From Bacteriovoracaceae bacterium (GTDB lineage Bacteria > Bdellovibrionota > Bacteriovoracia > Bacteriovoracales > Bacteriovoracaceae), in NCBI GenBank assembly GCA_947441615.1, contig CANEUH010000011.1:1-64000 (forward strand): a stretch of DNA of 64,000 bases, written 5' to 3'. A program made the translations under genes and the position numbers. Shown in pieces: positions 1-8,159 of this stretch (the first letter of the stretch is position 1; each line of letters begins with the position of its first letter). The notes below the pieces were generated by a model. It saw nothing but the letters and a program-made list of their open reading frames with translations, was not told the DNA's origin and did not search any database.

Positions 1-1
1 C

Positions 2-106
2 CTCATCTTTGAGGTGAACAAACTTCTTGTGGTTAGAGAAAATCTTTCGGATAAGTTTTTGCTTTTTCTGGCCCATAGGGCATTTATTTTGGCCCAGGAA
101 AAATAG
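2..106 (+). CDS. possible C-terminal end of a gene cut by the window edge
   Basis: Frame 2 is open from the left edge to a TAG at 104-106 and encodes about 34 residues that look protein-like (hydrophobic and charged residues mixed, ending LAQEK). The other two plus frames close sooner. No family can be recognised from so little sequence. It could also be a chance open stretch. Confidence 0.3.
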   Translation, partial: LIFEVNKLLVVRENLSDKFLLFLAHRAFILAQEK

Positions 107-247
107 GATGGGTATTACATTTTTACATGGTAACCATGAGCGATGTTGCACCGAGTCGCAAGTTGTTATATTGTCGTTCCATTACAAACAACGACGGTGT
201 TTCCACAGAAAACGGGACACTATCAACTTTTATACCTTAGGTTGGTT

Positions 248-547
248 ATGATTAAGAAATTCATTTTTGTTTTTATGCTGACTAGTTCTTTCTGCGCTTT
301 TTCAGGTGTTGAATGTTTCGTTGTTACTAAGTCTGGAGCTCATATAGATTTTAATGAAAGTTCAGGCATTATAGATTCAATGGAGCCCTTTGGGTTAATC
401 AGAGTTTCAAAAGCAAACGGTAGGTATCACTTATCTACAATACAGAATGGTGAAGAAACAATCGTGAGTTTTAAGAAAAAAGTAACAATCACTAAGCAAA
501 CACCATTTGGCATATCAGGCGGAATCGGTAGCCTTACCTGCATGTAG
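248..547 (+). CDS. small secreted protein of unknown function
   Basis: This 99-aa protein begins with a signal peptide (MIKKFIFVFMLTSSFCAFSG) and has two further Cys residues, one near the start of the mature part and one at the C terminus, that could form a disulfide in the periplasm. The ORF track starts it upstream at 143, but the ATG at 248 has an AGG 6 nt upstream and puts the signal peptide at the N terminus. The rest is short polar beta-like sequence. It converges with the minus-strand gene ending at 593. I do not recognise a family. Confidence 0.6.
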   Translation: MIKKFIFVFMLTSSFCAFSGVECFVVTKSGAHIDFNESSGIIDSMEPFGLIRVSKANGRYHLSTIQNGEETIVSFKKKVTITKQTPFGISGGIGSLTCM

Positions 548-552
548 AAGCC

Positions 553-576
553 GCACGATAAGAAACATTATCGCGC
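553..576. terminator. hairpin between convergent small genes
   Basis: GCACGATAA and TTATCGCGC form a 9-bp stem around a GAAACA loop, with one A-C mismatch on the plus strand that becomes G-U on the minus strand. It lies between two converging stop codons. The following T-tract is weak on both strands, so a terminator role is tentative. Confidence 0.35.
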
Positions 577-592
577 AGGGTGTTAATTGTTT

Positions 593-808
593 TCAGTTAG
601 TTAAGCGGACTCTAGCCGCAAATTCATCCTGCGTGATCTTACCTTGAATGATCGCCAATTTAATAATCTTAAGGGCATTTTGGTACACCTCACGTTTCTC
701 AGCTGGTACCAGCCCAAGGTCCATATGTTTTGAGTCATTTGTTCCGTTCTCTTTAACGGTCATTTTTAATAAAGAAATGGCCTCATCAATTTCCAAGCAT
801 AACCTCAC
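593..808 (-). CDS. small hypothetical protein, about 70 aa
   Basis: A short helical, charged cytoplasmic protein without signal peptide or membrane segment, ending KITQDEFAARVRLTN. The start is uncertain. The track uses GTG at 808, which has GAGGG 9 nt upstream, but that GAGGG lies inside the terminator stem of the preceding gene. TTG at 796 has GAGG 6 nt upstream and avoids the hairpin. It follows another small minus-strand gene and its terminator, so it may be transcribed separately or by read-through. No family recognised. Confidence 0.5.
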   Translation of the reverse strand: MRLCLEIDEAISLLKMTVKENGTNDSKHMDLGLVPAEKREVYQNALKIIKLAIIQGKITQDEFAARVRLTN

Positions 809-810
809 AG

Positions 811-844
811 AAAAATGCCCTCAAATGATCAATCATTTGAGGGC
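811..844 (-). terminator. intrinsic terminator of the 76-aa gene
   Basis: On the minus strand a 13-bp perfect stem (GCCCTCAAATGAT / ATCATTTGAGGGC, 817-829 and 832-844) is followed directly by ATTTTT. It lies 30 nt after the stop of the 875-1105 gene, as expected for a rho-independent terminator. Confidence 0.85.
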
Positions 845-874
845 AAAAGTTAATAACAGAATCTCAAGGATAAG

Positions 875-1105
875 TTACGCGGCTTTAGACATCGGAACAG
901 CATTATCGATCAAATTGGAAATAACATCGTCTGATAGACCATCATACTGAGCAGCTTTGCAAATCACTCTTAGCTTCGAACTAAGTTTACCAATATCCAT
1001 TCTCGTTTTGTGGTCAGTTTCTGACTCGAGAATGGCCTCATGAATAAGATCACGATACTGGCAAACAAGAGCTTCTTGGAAAGTTTCAATATTACGAACG
1101 TTCAA
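875..1105 (-). CDS. small hypothetical protein, 76 aa, TTG start
   Basis: A small, mostly helical, acidic and basic cytoplasmic protein with two Cys residues (ALVCQYRD and RVICKAAQ) and no signal peptide. The TTG start at 1105 is supported by a strong GGGAGG 5 nt upstream. A strong intrinsic terminator follows the stop. The gene looks monocistronic and expressed. I do not recognise a family. The size and acidic helix pattern would fit a regulatory or adaptor protein, but nothing shows that. Confidence 0.65.
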   Translation of the reverse strand: MNVRNIETFQEALVCQYRDLIHEAILESETDHKTRMDIGKLSSKLRVICKAAQYDGLSDDVISNLIDNAVPMSKAA

Positions 1106-1298
1106 ACGGGCCTCCCAGTTAAATCAACTTATGCGGATTAAGTTATCATAACCCCATCGAATTTCTGACAGAACAACTTTAATCAGCTACTGGCAATTCA
1201 GATACTTGTGCTCATTTTTATTAAACAATTATTCATTTATTGCTGTTTGTTTTTTATCAAATGACAAAAAATCTTGGCATGATACCATCTCTAACATC

Positions 1299-2219
1299 AT
1301 GAAAAATTTAGATTCTTTTCTTCTTCAAGGCGAAACATTCATCCCTGGTAATAAGACCCAGCTAAAACTAGGTTTAATCGCTCTTTTGTTAAACAGAAAT
1401 GTTTTAATAGAGGATGTTCCTGGCATGGGTAAGACAACTCTGGTTAAGTTCTTTGCCAAAGCGACAGGCCTAGTTTTTAGAAGAGTTCAATTTACGAGTG
1501 ACCTTTTGCCCTCAGATATTTTAGGTATTTCCATTTTTCAGAAGGATTCTGAAAAATTTATTTTTAATCCTGGTCCCATTTTTGGTGAACTTATTCTGGC
1601 GGATGAGCTCAATAGGGGGACTCCAAAGACCCAAAGTGCCCTACTCCAGGCCATGGAAGAAAAAAATGTGACCATTGATGGGGTGACTCACCAATTGCCA
1701 GAGAGATTCTCTGTCTTTGCTACTCAAAATCCACGCGGCCAATATGGGACCTATCCCCTACCTGAGTCTCAGCTAGATCGATTCTTTTTTAAGTTCTCTA
1801 TGGGCCACCTCACGAAAGAAGAAGAGGTTGAGCTTCTTACTACTGGGTCAAGGTTAGAGAAATTAAATCATGTGACTTCATTTATCTCTAAAGAAGAGCT
1901 TAAGGGGTGGCAAGAGCAAATGAAGAGTACGACGACTTCTAAAATGCTTTTAGATTATGTTGCTGATGTTTTGCAAGCTTCAAGAAAAATGGATGATTGT
2001 AATGGCCTAAGTCCAAGGGCCGGATTGGACTTACTAGATGCGGCCAGGGCGTGGGCCTTCTTTGAAAAAAGAGATTATGTTATCCCTGATGATGTTCAAG
2101 CTGTTTTTCCGTTTGTTGCCGGACATAGAATGTTTTCTCAACATTCACTTTCAGCGCATATTGAATTTTCTAGATCAAAAGAATTTATTATGAGTGTTCC
2201 TTTTGTTAAATCAAAATGA
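1299..2219 (+). CDS. MoxR-family AAA+ ATPase
   Basis: A 306-aa MoxR-type AAA+ ATPase, a family proposed to act as a chaperone in maturing envelope or metal-binding complexes. Walker A (GMGKTT) lies near residues 42-47, Walker B (ILADELNR) near 99-106 and the MoxR signature TQNPRGQYGTYPLPESQLDRF near 145-165. The tracked start at 1206 would add 31 residues without family resemblance, and the ATG at 1299 gives the usual length. Its stop overlaps the next start by 4 bp, and DUF58 and transglutaminase genes follow, the classic MoxR neighbourhood. It probably acts on those membrane partners. Confidence 0.93.
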   Translation: MKNLDSFLLQGETFIPGNKTQLKLGLIALLLNRNVLIEDVPGMGKTTLVKFFAKATGLVFRRVQFTSDLLPSDILGISIFQKDSEKFIFNPGPIFGELILADELNRGTPKTQSALLQAMEEKNVTIDGVTHQLPERFSVFATQNPRGQYGTYPLPESQLDRFFFKFSMGHLTKEEEVELLTTGSRLEKLNHVTSFISKEELKGWQEQMKSTTTSKMLLDYVADVLQASRKMDDCNGLSPRAGLDLLDAARAWAFFEKRDYVIPDDVQAVFPFVAGHRMFSQHSLSAHIEFSRSKEFIMSVPFVKSK

Positions 2220-3118
2220 AATTACCTATCTGGGTTTTAAACCAGTTTAAAAAAAGATCCCGCATTTATATATTTCCCACACGCATGGGTGGTTACCTAA
2301 ACGGACTCATTTTTTTAATGTTTCTTCTTGCAGTTGGGTATAACAACAATCTACTTCTTATTTTCACGTTGTTTTTATTTGGTTTTAATCTCATTTGGCT
2401 TATTCAAACGCATTTCCATCTAAATCATCTAAAACTAGAAAATATACTTATTGAAAATGGTCACGCTGGTGAGCCAATCTTTACATTAATTAACTGGAAA
2501 AAGGTCCCAGAGGGTCCACTTGAGTGGGAGATTAGTTTCGAAAAAAGGGAAGGCACTTCTTATCGAATTCATTTTCCTGTGAATTCTTCACTAAAAACTG
2601 AAGGAAGTATTATTCTGCCAAAGCGTGGAGTTTGGAAGTTTCAGCACATTTGTATTAAAACTCAAAAGCCTTTTGGTTTATATAAAGTTTGTATTTATTT
2701 CAAAGTGGATCTTACGAGTTACGCTTATCCGGAAAAACTTAAAGAGGTACCGGCCTTTGAAAAAGATCATTCCTTTATCGAGGGAGAAAATCAAAGTCTC
2801 CACAAAGGAAGCCATGATGTGTGGAATTTATCACCTTATCAAGGCGATGAATCCAGAAAAATCAGCTGGAAGCATTATGCACGATCTGGAGAACTTGTGA
2901 TTAAAGAAGGTCAGGAGTTAACGAAATCTCTGACACACTTTAAACTTATAACCACTTCCAAAAATAAAGAATGGATTCTCTCTAAGATAGCAACCCAAAT
3001 GATCTATTGCCATCGAACAGATATTGCATTCACCCTTGAAACTCCCCAAAAGAAGTTTGGCCCAGGTTCTAGCGCAAAATATCTTTCTGATTGTTTAAAG
3101 GAGCTATCTCAATGTTAG
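2216..3118 (+). CDS. DUF58 membrane protein
   Basis: A 300-aa DUF58 protein. Two transmembrane helices lie at about residues 27-65, a beta-rich region follows, and the DUF58 core is at about 195-235 with the motif YQGDESRKISWKHYARSG. Members occur with MoxR ATPases and often carry a vWA-like fold. Their molecular role is not settled, but they are thought to be MoxR substrates or partners at the inner membrane. It starts with an ATGA overlap on moxR, and its last codons overlap the transglutaminase start. Three-gene translational coupling supports a common complex. Confidence 0.88.
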   Translation: MKLPIWVLNQFKKRSRIYIFPTRMGGYLNGLIFLMFLLAVGYNNNLLLIFTLFLFGFNLIWLIQTHFHLNHLKLENILIENGHAGEPIFTLINWKKVPEGPLEWEISFEKREGTSYRIHFPVNSSLKTEGSIILPKRGVWKFQHICIKTQKPFGLYKVCIYFKVDLTSYAYPEKLKEVPAFEKDHSFIEGENQSLHKGSHDVWNLSPYQGDESRKISWKHYARSGELVIKEGQELTKSLTHFKLITTSKNKEWILSKIATQMIYCHRTDIAFTLETPQKKFGPGSSAKYLSDCLKELSQC

Positions 3119-4980
3119 CTTCAATCCATAAGCAAAATCTCGTCCTTTTAGTTTTTGCAATCCTTTTAATGGAAGTATTGACTGGGGTAACACTTGCTTT
3201 TGTTGGCATAGGTGTTTTCATAGTCACGTTTAATTTTAAAACGAACAAGATTTTTCGAAATGCTGTGTCCTTGTTAGTTTTTGGTTCATACTGGATTAAA
3301 TACGGTAAGATCATTGATCCAGAGATCGGTCTAAACTTTCTCACCTCTATAATTGTCTTAAAAATTTTAGAGAAAGAGACTGTTAGAGATCGCTACATGA
3401 TTTTTTTTGGTCTTATACTTCTAATCTCCGCGGGGTCACTCTTTGAGCGGACACTTTCTTATGTCTTCTTTTTTTGTTTAAGCTTTCTCATTTTAATCAA
3501 AGATTTTTATTCGTTTCTTGGTCTGAAATGGAAATTTAGAGATATTTTTTATGCTCTCATCTGGGTTGCTCCACTAACCTTTCTTCTTTTCTTTTTAACT
3601 CCAAGACTTCTTGAGCCTATTCCTTTTGATCAGAACACTGTTGCCCCGGGAGAAGTCGGTTACACGACTGATGTTAATATTTCCCAAGTAGCATCCCTTG
3701 AGCCGAATCAAACTACCGTTTTTCATGTTGTGACTTCGAGGATTCTGTCTCAGAAAGAGCTTTATTGGAGGGGGAACACTCTGACTTATACAGATGGTTG
3801 GAATTGGAAGGAGATGACGTCTGACAAGGAAGAAATCCTAGAGACTTTAGGTCATAAGGAAGCTGAAGTTTTACCAAATGAAGTAAAGCAATCCTTTCGA
3901 TTATCAACGAAATCAGATTATTTTTTTGCACTTGATTATCCAAAGTCTATGACTTACGGGGATCATTTCTTTACGACTGCAGGTGGACGAAAAACTTTTC
4001 CACAACAGAGCTGGGGATGGGTTAATCGATACAGTACAGTGAGTATTCCTAATTTAAAGATCATTCAAGAAAAATTAGAATCTCATTATTTAAGATTGGT
4101 GTTACCTAGAAAGACCAAAGAAAAGATATCAACCATGTTCAAGGGAACGTCACTTTCAGAGGTAGAGTCGTCCATAAAATCCTTTTTTCAAAAGGAAGGC
4201 TTTACTTATTCCATGTCTCCAGGTCAGTCCCAGGATCTAAACGCTTTTCTTAATCTTAAAAAAGGATTTTGTTCTCATTATGCTTCGGCGACCGCTATCT
4301 TTTTAAGGATTAAAGGTATTCCTTCTAGGCTTGTTTCTGGTTTTATGGGAGGAAGTTTTAATTCATACGCCAATTACTACCTTATAACTCAAAATGATGC
4401 ACATGTTTGGGTTGAAGCTTTTGAAGACGGTGAATGGAAAAAGATTGACCCTACAGAATGGGTTGCGCCAGATAGACTAGACATGGGTGGGGCCGCCTAC
4501 ATGGAATCCATTGGCCGTGGTTCGTTAAATACCAATAGCTTTTTTAAAATTCCAAAATTAATCAATGAAATGAAACTATGGTTCAGGCAGTGGGATTTTT
4601 TATTTTATCAGTGGCTTGAGGATATGGACTATCATTCACAATCTGCTTGGTTAAAACGACTAAACATCAGGCGTGAGTGGCTTTTTTCGATTATCCCCGC
4701 ATCGATGGTGATTTTCATGCTTTGCTATATGTGGTTTTTAAGCTTTAAAAATCGAAGAAAAAAAGATTCGATCTATCAAGAATTATGGCAATTATTTTAT
4801 TTAAAGATGAATAAGAAAGGTTTAAATCTGTCTTGTATTAGTTTAGAGGCTTCGACAGAGTTGATTTTAAATCTTAATAACCCAGGTATTCTTCAAATCT
4901 GGGAAAAACTAGTGGCAGTGAGCTTTAAGGGAGAACAGAGCTCAACTGATGAAATAAGAAAAATGATTAAAAAGATCTAA
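3112..4980 (+). CDS. TgpA-like membrane transglutaminase (DUF3488 + transglutaminase core)
   Basis: A 622-aa inner-membrane protein with several N-terminal transmembrane helices (about 10-190, DUF3488-like), a transglutaminase-like domain and a C-terminal helix near 525-545 followed by a cytoplasmic tail. The papain-like triad is intact: Cys387 (KGFCSHYAS), His431 (DAHVWVEAF) and Asp446 (KIDPTEW). The start at 3112 has AAAGGAG 8 nt upstream and overlaps the DUF58 stop by 7 nt; the tracked start at 3091 lies inside the DUF58 gene. Pseudomonas TgpA is the studied homologue. The substrate here is unknown, probably a periplasmic protein or peptide. Confidence 0.9.
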   Translation: MLASIHKQNLVLLVFAILLMEVLTGVTLAFVGIGVFIVTFNFKTNKIFRNAVSLLVFGSYWIKYGKIIDPEIGLNFLTSIIVLKILEKETVRDRYMIFFGLILLISAGSLFERTLSYVFFFCLSFLILIKDFYSFLGLKWKFRDIFYALIWVAPLTFLLFFLTPRLLEPIPFDQNTVAPGEVGYTTDVNISQVASLEPNQTTVFHVVTSRILSQKELYWRGNTLTYTDGWNWKEMTSDKEEILETLGHKEAEVLPNEVKQSFRLSTKSDYFFALDYPKSMTYGDHFFTTAGGRKTFPQQSWGWVNRYSTVSIPNLKIIQEKLESHYLRLVLPRKTKEKISTMFKGTSLSEVESSIKSFFQKEGFTYSMSPGQSQDLNAFLNLKKGFCSHYASATAIFLRIKGIPSRLVSGFMGGSFNSYANYYLITQNDAHVWVEAFEDGEWKKIDPTEWVAPDRLDMGGAAYMESIGRGSLNTNSFFKIPKLINEMKLWFRQWDFLFYQWLEDMDYHSQSAWLKRLNIRREWLFSIIPASMVIFMLCYMWFLSFKNRRKKDSIYQELWQLFYLKMNKKGLNLSCISLEASTELILNLNNPGILQIWEKLVAVSFKGEQSSTDEIRKMIKKI

Positions 4981-5156
4981 TTGATAATTTTAAAATCAGC
5001 ATTAATTGTTTTTTCAGCTTTTACTTCGTTTGAACTCGACTTATTTTTTTGCATAGCTTGTTCATCTTGAATTCTTTTCATGACTCGGTACATCTCTATA
5101 AATCGCTTGATGAAATAGATAGCAAAAAAGACGAGGATAATTTTGAATAATCTCAT
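4977..5156 (-). CDS. 59-aa single-pass membrane protein (missing from ORF track)
   Basis: Reading the minus strand from an ATG at 5156 gives 59 residues. An N-terminal transmembrane helix (IILVFFAIYFI, about 6-16) is followed by a basic, then polar helical segment and a short C-terminal motif INADFKIIN. The order helix, charged linker and acidic/aromatic tail resembles small DUF4834-like membrane proteins, though this is only a resemblance. The stop overlaps the transglutaminase stop by 3 nt on the other strand. There is no clear Shine-Dalgarno sequence. It fills an otherwise empty 216-bp gap. Confidence 0.6.
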   Translation of the reverse strand: MRLFKIILVFFAIYFIKRFIEMYRVMKRIQDEQAMQKNKSSSNEVKAEKTINADFKIIN

Positions 5157-5196
5157 AGCTTAAATTTAATTCGAGTGAGATCTAATGGCAAGATGA

Positions 5197-6933
5197 CTAT
5201 GCACTAGGCTTTGGAGGAGTTTCTGCAGTTTTTACAGGTTCTGCCGCGGGTTGAGTTTCTGCTGGTTTAGGAGAAGCTTTTTCTTGATTTGACGAGCTCT
5301 CACTCTCACCTGCTGCAGCTTTTTTCGCTTCTTCAATCGCCTTTTTCGCTGCCTCTTCTTTTTCTTGTTTCTTCGCAATATTAAGCTTTAGGTATTCATC
5401 TGTTTCAGCTTGCAACTGAGCATCATGATCCCGAAAAAAGACGGTGTTAATGAAGCGCCTAAGTTGCTTTTTCTCTTCCTCCCCTACGGAGTGAATGAGG
5501 CCATAAAATTCAGGGTCCTTACTTTGCCCCTTCGGTGGCTGAACGTTAACAAACATTTCAATAGGTGATGTGAAATGAAGATTTGATCCAATAGGGATCG
5601 GAGCTTCACATTTAAAGACAAGATCCGTTTCCGAAAGCTTTGTGAGAGTCACGTTAAACGTTATTTCAGCAATGGAAGCATTATGAGTCTTACGAAGAAA
5701 AATTTTTGGTATATTTGATTTTGAGTTTGCAAGTGTCTTTTCAAGCTTTTTATCAAATATTTCCGCCATCCTTACTAAGAGTTCAACTGAAATTTCACTT
5801 TCAGTGGTCATAATATTTGTGTAATTAAAAGTTTCTTTAATTTCTTTAGATGGGATTTTTGAATTAAAAACAATCACAAATGGGCTTTTATCCTGATACC
5901 TTTCACTCAGTGTTTTAGTCAAAACCTGGAGCTGCTCAGCCGTATTTCTAGCTTCTTTTGCTTCAGGCTTATCTAAAGAGTACGCAATCACCTGAGGCTC
6001 AAGTCGATCTAATTCTAAGTTTATATCCTTTAAAAATGGAATACACCGAATAGTATAAGCATTTTTATCTGTCCTTGGCTGTTCGTCATAGAAATGAAAT
6101 TCAGGATCAATCACGAGCACTTTTGCCTTTTTCTCAAGAGACAAAGAAGTATTAGTTGAAAGCCAGTTCGCGAGCATCTTCTTATGGTGCTTAATAGTAT
6201 GAAGTCTGTATTCCTTCCTTTCTTCAACATCTTTTGGAGCAACTCCGTCAGGCGGGAGGTATTGGTCTACAAAGTGAAATTCAGCGTCTGCTGCATATTT
6301 GAAATGATAAAAAAGGTTATGTGAACTTACTTTTTGAATGAAGAATTCTCTAGACGGAACAACTTTCTTTTTGGTCCAGTGATGGTTCATCCTAATTTGA
6401 TCACCATCTTTTAATGGATAATCAGTTTCGATATGAAGTCCTGATTCGAAAATAAAACCAATTTTCACTGGTAGAGCGGCTTCAAAATCATCTTTAAGGT
6501 CGGCATTAGCGAAGCCATGCTCAGCAATTTCTGTCGGTGAGATAAGTTTAGAGACTCCAAAAACGACATCAAAAGTTTCCGGGCTCTTAGTGTAGGCCAA
6601 ATTGATTCCGGTGATAATACTCTCTTTAAGAACTTCTGGAGGCGAAAGATAATCGACTAGACCAACGAGTATAGGATTATGTTCCATCGTCGCCCTAGCG
6701 AGGATTCTGGCCAAATGGATATAGTCTTGAGAATTTTTTGAAAGATCAATAAAAACACAGGCGGCTTTGTTTCTGTAAACTTTTAAAAATAAAGATTGGA
6801 TTTTTTTTTCATCAGATTCGTAGAAGCGCTGAAAATCGATAACAAGTTTAGTATGACGTTTAAATTCACCAACGATGGCCCGAAAATAAGCTTCATCATC
6901 GCCAAAATAGTAAAACAGGAGTTTACCTTCCAT
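5197..6933 (-). CDS. large cytoplasmic protein with degenerate REC-like and PilZ-like segments
   Basis: A 578-aa soluble protein. By eye it repeats one plan twice: a receiver-like alpha/beta segment (about 1-130, with FIDLS where a phospho-Asp would sit, and again about 275-400), each followed by a beta-rich PilZ-like segment (about 145-225 and 420-510, e.g. ESGLHIETDYPLKDGDQI). In the second receiver-like unit the acceptor position appears to be Tyr (VIAYSLD). A low-complexity Ala/Glu/Pro/Lys tail occupies about 520-578. These domain calls are inference without a profile search. A role in c-di-GMP or phosphorelay control would fit. It lies last in a three-gene minus-strand run but has its own likely promoter. 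Confidence 0.55.
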   Translation of the reverse strand: MEGKLLFYYFGDDEAYFRAIVGEFKRHTKLVIDFQRFYESDEKKIQSLFLKVYRNKAACVFIDLSKNSQDYIHLARILARATMEHNPILVGLVDYLSPPEVLKESIITGINLAYTKSPETFDVVFGVSKLISPTEIAEHGFANADLKDDFEAALPVKIGFIFESGLHIETDYPLKDGDQIRMNHHWTKKKVVPSREFFIQKVSSHNLFYHFKYAADAEFHFVDQYLPPDGVAPKDVEERKEYRLHTIKHHKKMLANWLSTNTSLSLEKKAKVLVIDPEFHFYDEQPRTDKNAYTIRCIPFLKDINLELDRLEPQVIAYSLDKPEAKEARNTAEQLQVLTKTLSERYQDKSPFVIVFNSKIPSKEIKETFNYTNIMTTESEISVELLVRMAEIFDKKLEKTLANSKSNIPKIFLRKTHNASIAEITFNVTLTKLSETDLVFKCEAPIPIGSNLHFTSPIEMFVNVQPPKGQSKDPEFYGLIHSVGEEEKKQLRRFINTVFFRDHDAQLQAETDEYLKLNIAKKQEKEEAAKKAIEEAKKAAAGESESSSNQEKASPKPAETQPAAEPVKTAETPPKPSA

Positions 6934-6939
6934 AGAAAG

Positions 6940-6948
6940 ATTATAGCA
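6940..6948 (-). promoter_or_regulatory. extended -10 promoter just upstream of the REC/PilZ-like gene
   Basis: The minus strand reads TGCTATAAT, an extended -10 with a consensus hexamer, ending 6 nt before the ATG at 6933. No Shine-Dalgarno sequence is present. Initiation about 7 nt downstream of the hexamer would begin the transcript at or next to the start codon. No clear -35 is seen, which is usual for TGn promoters. Confidence 0.6.
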
Positions 6949-6970
6949 TAGAAATTATTGAGATTTGCAT

Positions 6971-7642
6971 TCAAAAAACAAGGGACTTCAGATAGTTAAC
7001 GTAACCTATGGAGAGAGCGCCCCTATGATGAACAAAATATTTTAAAAGATGATCCCGATAATTTTCACTGTGCACTTTAGTCCAAAGGAGACTTCCATAA
7101 AGAGAAACTTTTGAAGAGGACACAGAATTGTCAGGTCTTAGAACGATCAGTTGGTAGTATTGGTTATTTTCAAAAACAATGTCTTCATCAATGAGTGAGA
7201 TTGGTAATTGATTAAGAAGTACTCTCAATTCAAGAATATTTTTATGTGGGGATATAATAATTTTAGAACTTGAATCAATTAATGGTAAAAGTGACTGGAT
7301 AATCTCACCTATTTCTTTTCCACCCATACCAGCAATGAAAATTATGTTGTTTTGTTTCTCTATTGTTAGTTTTTGACCTTTTATCTGTTTAATATTAATT
7401 TTCGGGATTGTAATATACGAATCTTTAATCCTTATTTGTAGCTGATCAATCACTTTGGAAGATGGATCGACTAAGTGAATCGCCTCTACTGATTGATTAT
7501 CTGAAAAAGATAAACCAAGGTCACCATGGTCACAGCCTATGTCCCATACATGTCTTTCATTTTCGTAATAAGATTTAATTTTACTAAGTCGCTTAGAGAG
7601 AGCAACCCCTACTCTAGAGGAACTCATCGTAATTTTGACCAA
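6971..7642 (-). CDS. trmK: TrmK-like tRNA (adenine22-N1)-methyltransferase
   Basis: A 223-aa Rossmann-fold SAM-dependent methyltransferase of the TrmK (DUF633) family, which methylates N1 of adenine 22 in tRNA. Visible motifs are the SAM-binding loop WDIGCDHGDLGL (about 33-44), the acidic LVDPS after beta-2 and the family signature IFIAGMGGKEIG (about 100-111), followed by IISPHKN. The tracked start overlaps the upstream gene by 29 bp; an alternative ATG at 7627 would shorten this to 14 bp. TrmK is best known from Gram-positive bacteria. The tRNA target is inferred from the family. Confidence 0.8.
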   Translation of the reverse strand: MVKITMSSSRVGVALSKRLSKIKSYYENERHVWDIGCDHGDLGLSFSDNQSVEAIHLVDPSSKVIDQLQIRIKDSYITIPKINIKQIKGQKLTIEKQNNIIFIAGMGGKEIGEIIQSLLPLIDSSSKIIISPHKNILELRVLLNQLPISLIDEDIVFENNQYYQLIVLRPDNSVSSSKVSLYGSLLWTKVHSENYRDHLLKYFVHHRGALSIGYVNYLKSLVF

Positions 7643-8039
7643 ACTGTTGATCCAAGGTCTCGGTGAAATACTTTCGAATAAAGTATTGTCCAGATCTCAC
7701 TGTTTCAATGAGGCCATACTGCTCTAGGGCGCGAAGGTCAGTCCCAAGCTGCTCTATAGAGATACCAAGATTCGTGGCTACATTTGAATATGAATTCAAA
7801 GGCCCGATACCATGAGAGCGGTATAGATTTGGCCGACACCAGATCTGTCGGTACAAAAACATGAGTAATGAAATTTCGTGACGATTTAACTTGGTGTTCT
7901 TGAGAATGACATCAAAAAAAACGTCTGGTATTTCTGATATTGAAGCAACATCTACTGGGCCTGTTCCAGACCGATCAGCAGAATCGTTTTTTTTCTTTTT
8001 GCCATGATATTGGGAAAGGACAGATCGTATATCTCCCAT
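7614..8039 (-). CDS. winged-helix DNA-binding protein
   Basis: A 141-aa protein with a basic, polar N terminus (GKKKKNDS) and, from about residue 45, a winged-helix fold: the helix HEISLLMFLYRQIW, a helix-turn-helix like NVATNLGISIEQLGTDLRAL and a wing GLIETVRSGQYFIRK. It is probably a transcription factor or replication-initiator-like DNA-binding protein. It is the first gene of the minus run and diverges from the NodB-fold lipoprotein gene. Its leader contains three G5 tracts. Target and ligand are unknown. Confidence 0.65.
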   Translation of the reverse strand: MGDIRSVLSQYHGKKKKNDSADRSGTGPVDVASISEIPDVFFDVILKNTKLNRHEISLLMFLYRQIWCRPNLYRSHGIGPLNSYSNVATNLGISIEQLGTDLRALEQYGLIETVRSGQYFIRKYFTETLDQQFGQNYDEFL

Positions 8040-8043
8040 AAAT

Positions 8044-8074
8044 CCCCCTTCTTTAAAGTATCCCCCAGTCCCCC
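8044..8074 (-). promoter_or_regulatory. three G5 tracts in the leader of the winged-helix gene
   Basis: On the minus strand GGGGGA occurs three times within 31 nt (tracts at 8044-8048, 8062-8066 and 8070-8074), the last ending 4 nt before the ATG. The nearest tract can serve as the ribosome-binding site (AAGGGGG). The repeats could be an operator or let the leader form a G-rich structure. Three tracts are one short of an intramolecular quadruplex. Confidence 0.4.
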
Positions 8075-8159
8075 TTAAAATACAATAAGACTAAACAAAA
8101 AGAAAAAAGTTCCTTACTTATTTATTTAAGTTTGCATCCAGATAACCGACAAGAGGAGT

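Noticed and set aside
107-247. TTGCAC-17-TATTGT as a promoter for the first secreted protein
   Set aside because: The hexamers match only three and four of six consensus positions, too weak to list.
27-251. 74-aa ORF on the plus strand
   Set aside because: It has an unusual Cys/His/Arg-rich composition, no ribosome-binding site, and overlaps the start of the better-supported secreted protein.
1206-1298. N-terminal extension of MoxR from 1206
   Set aside because: The added residues do not resemble the family, and the ATG at 1299 gives the usual length.
8040-8080. G-quadruplex
   Set aside because: Only three G5 tracts are present, one short of an intramolecular quadruplex.
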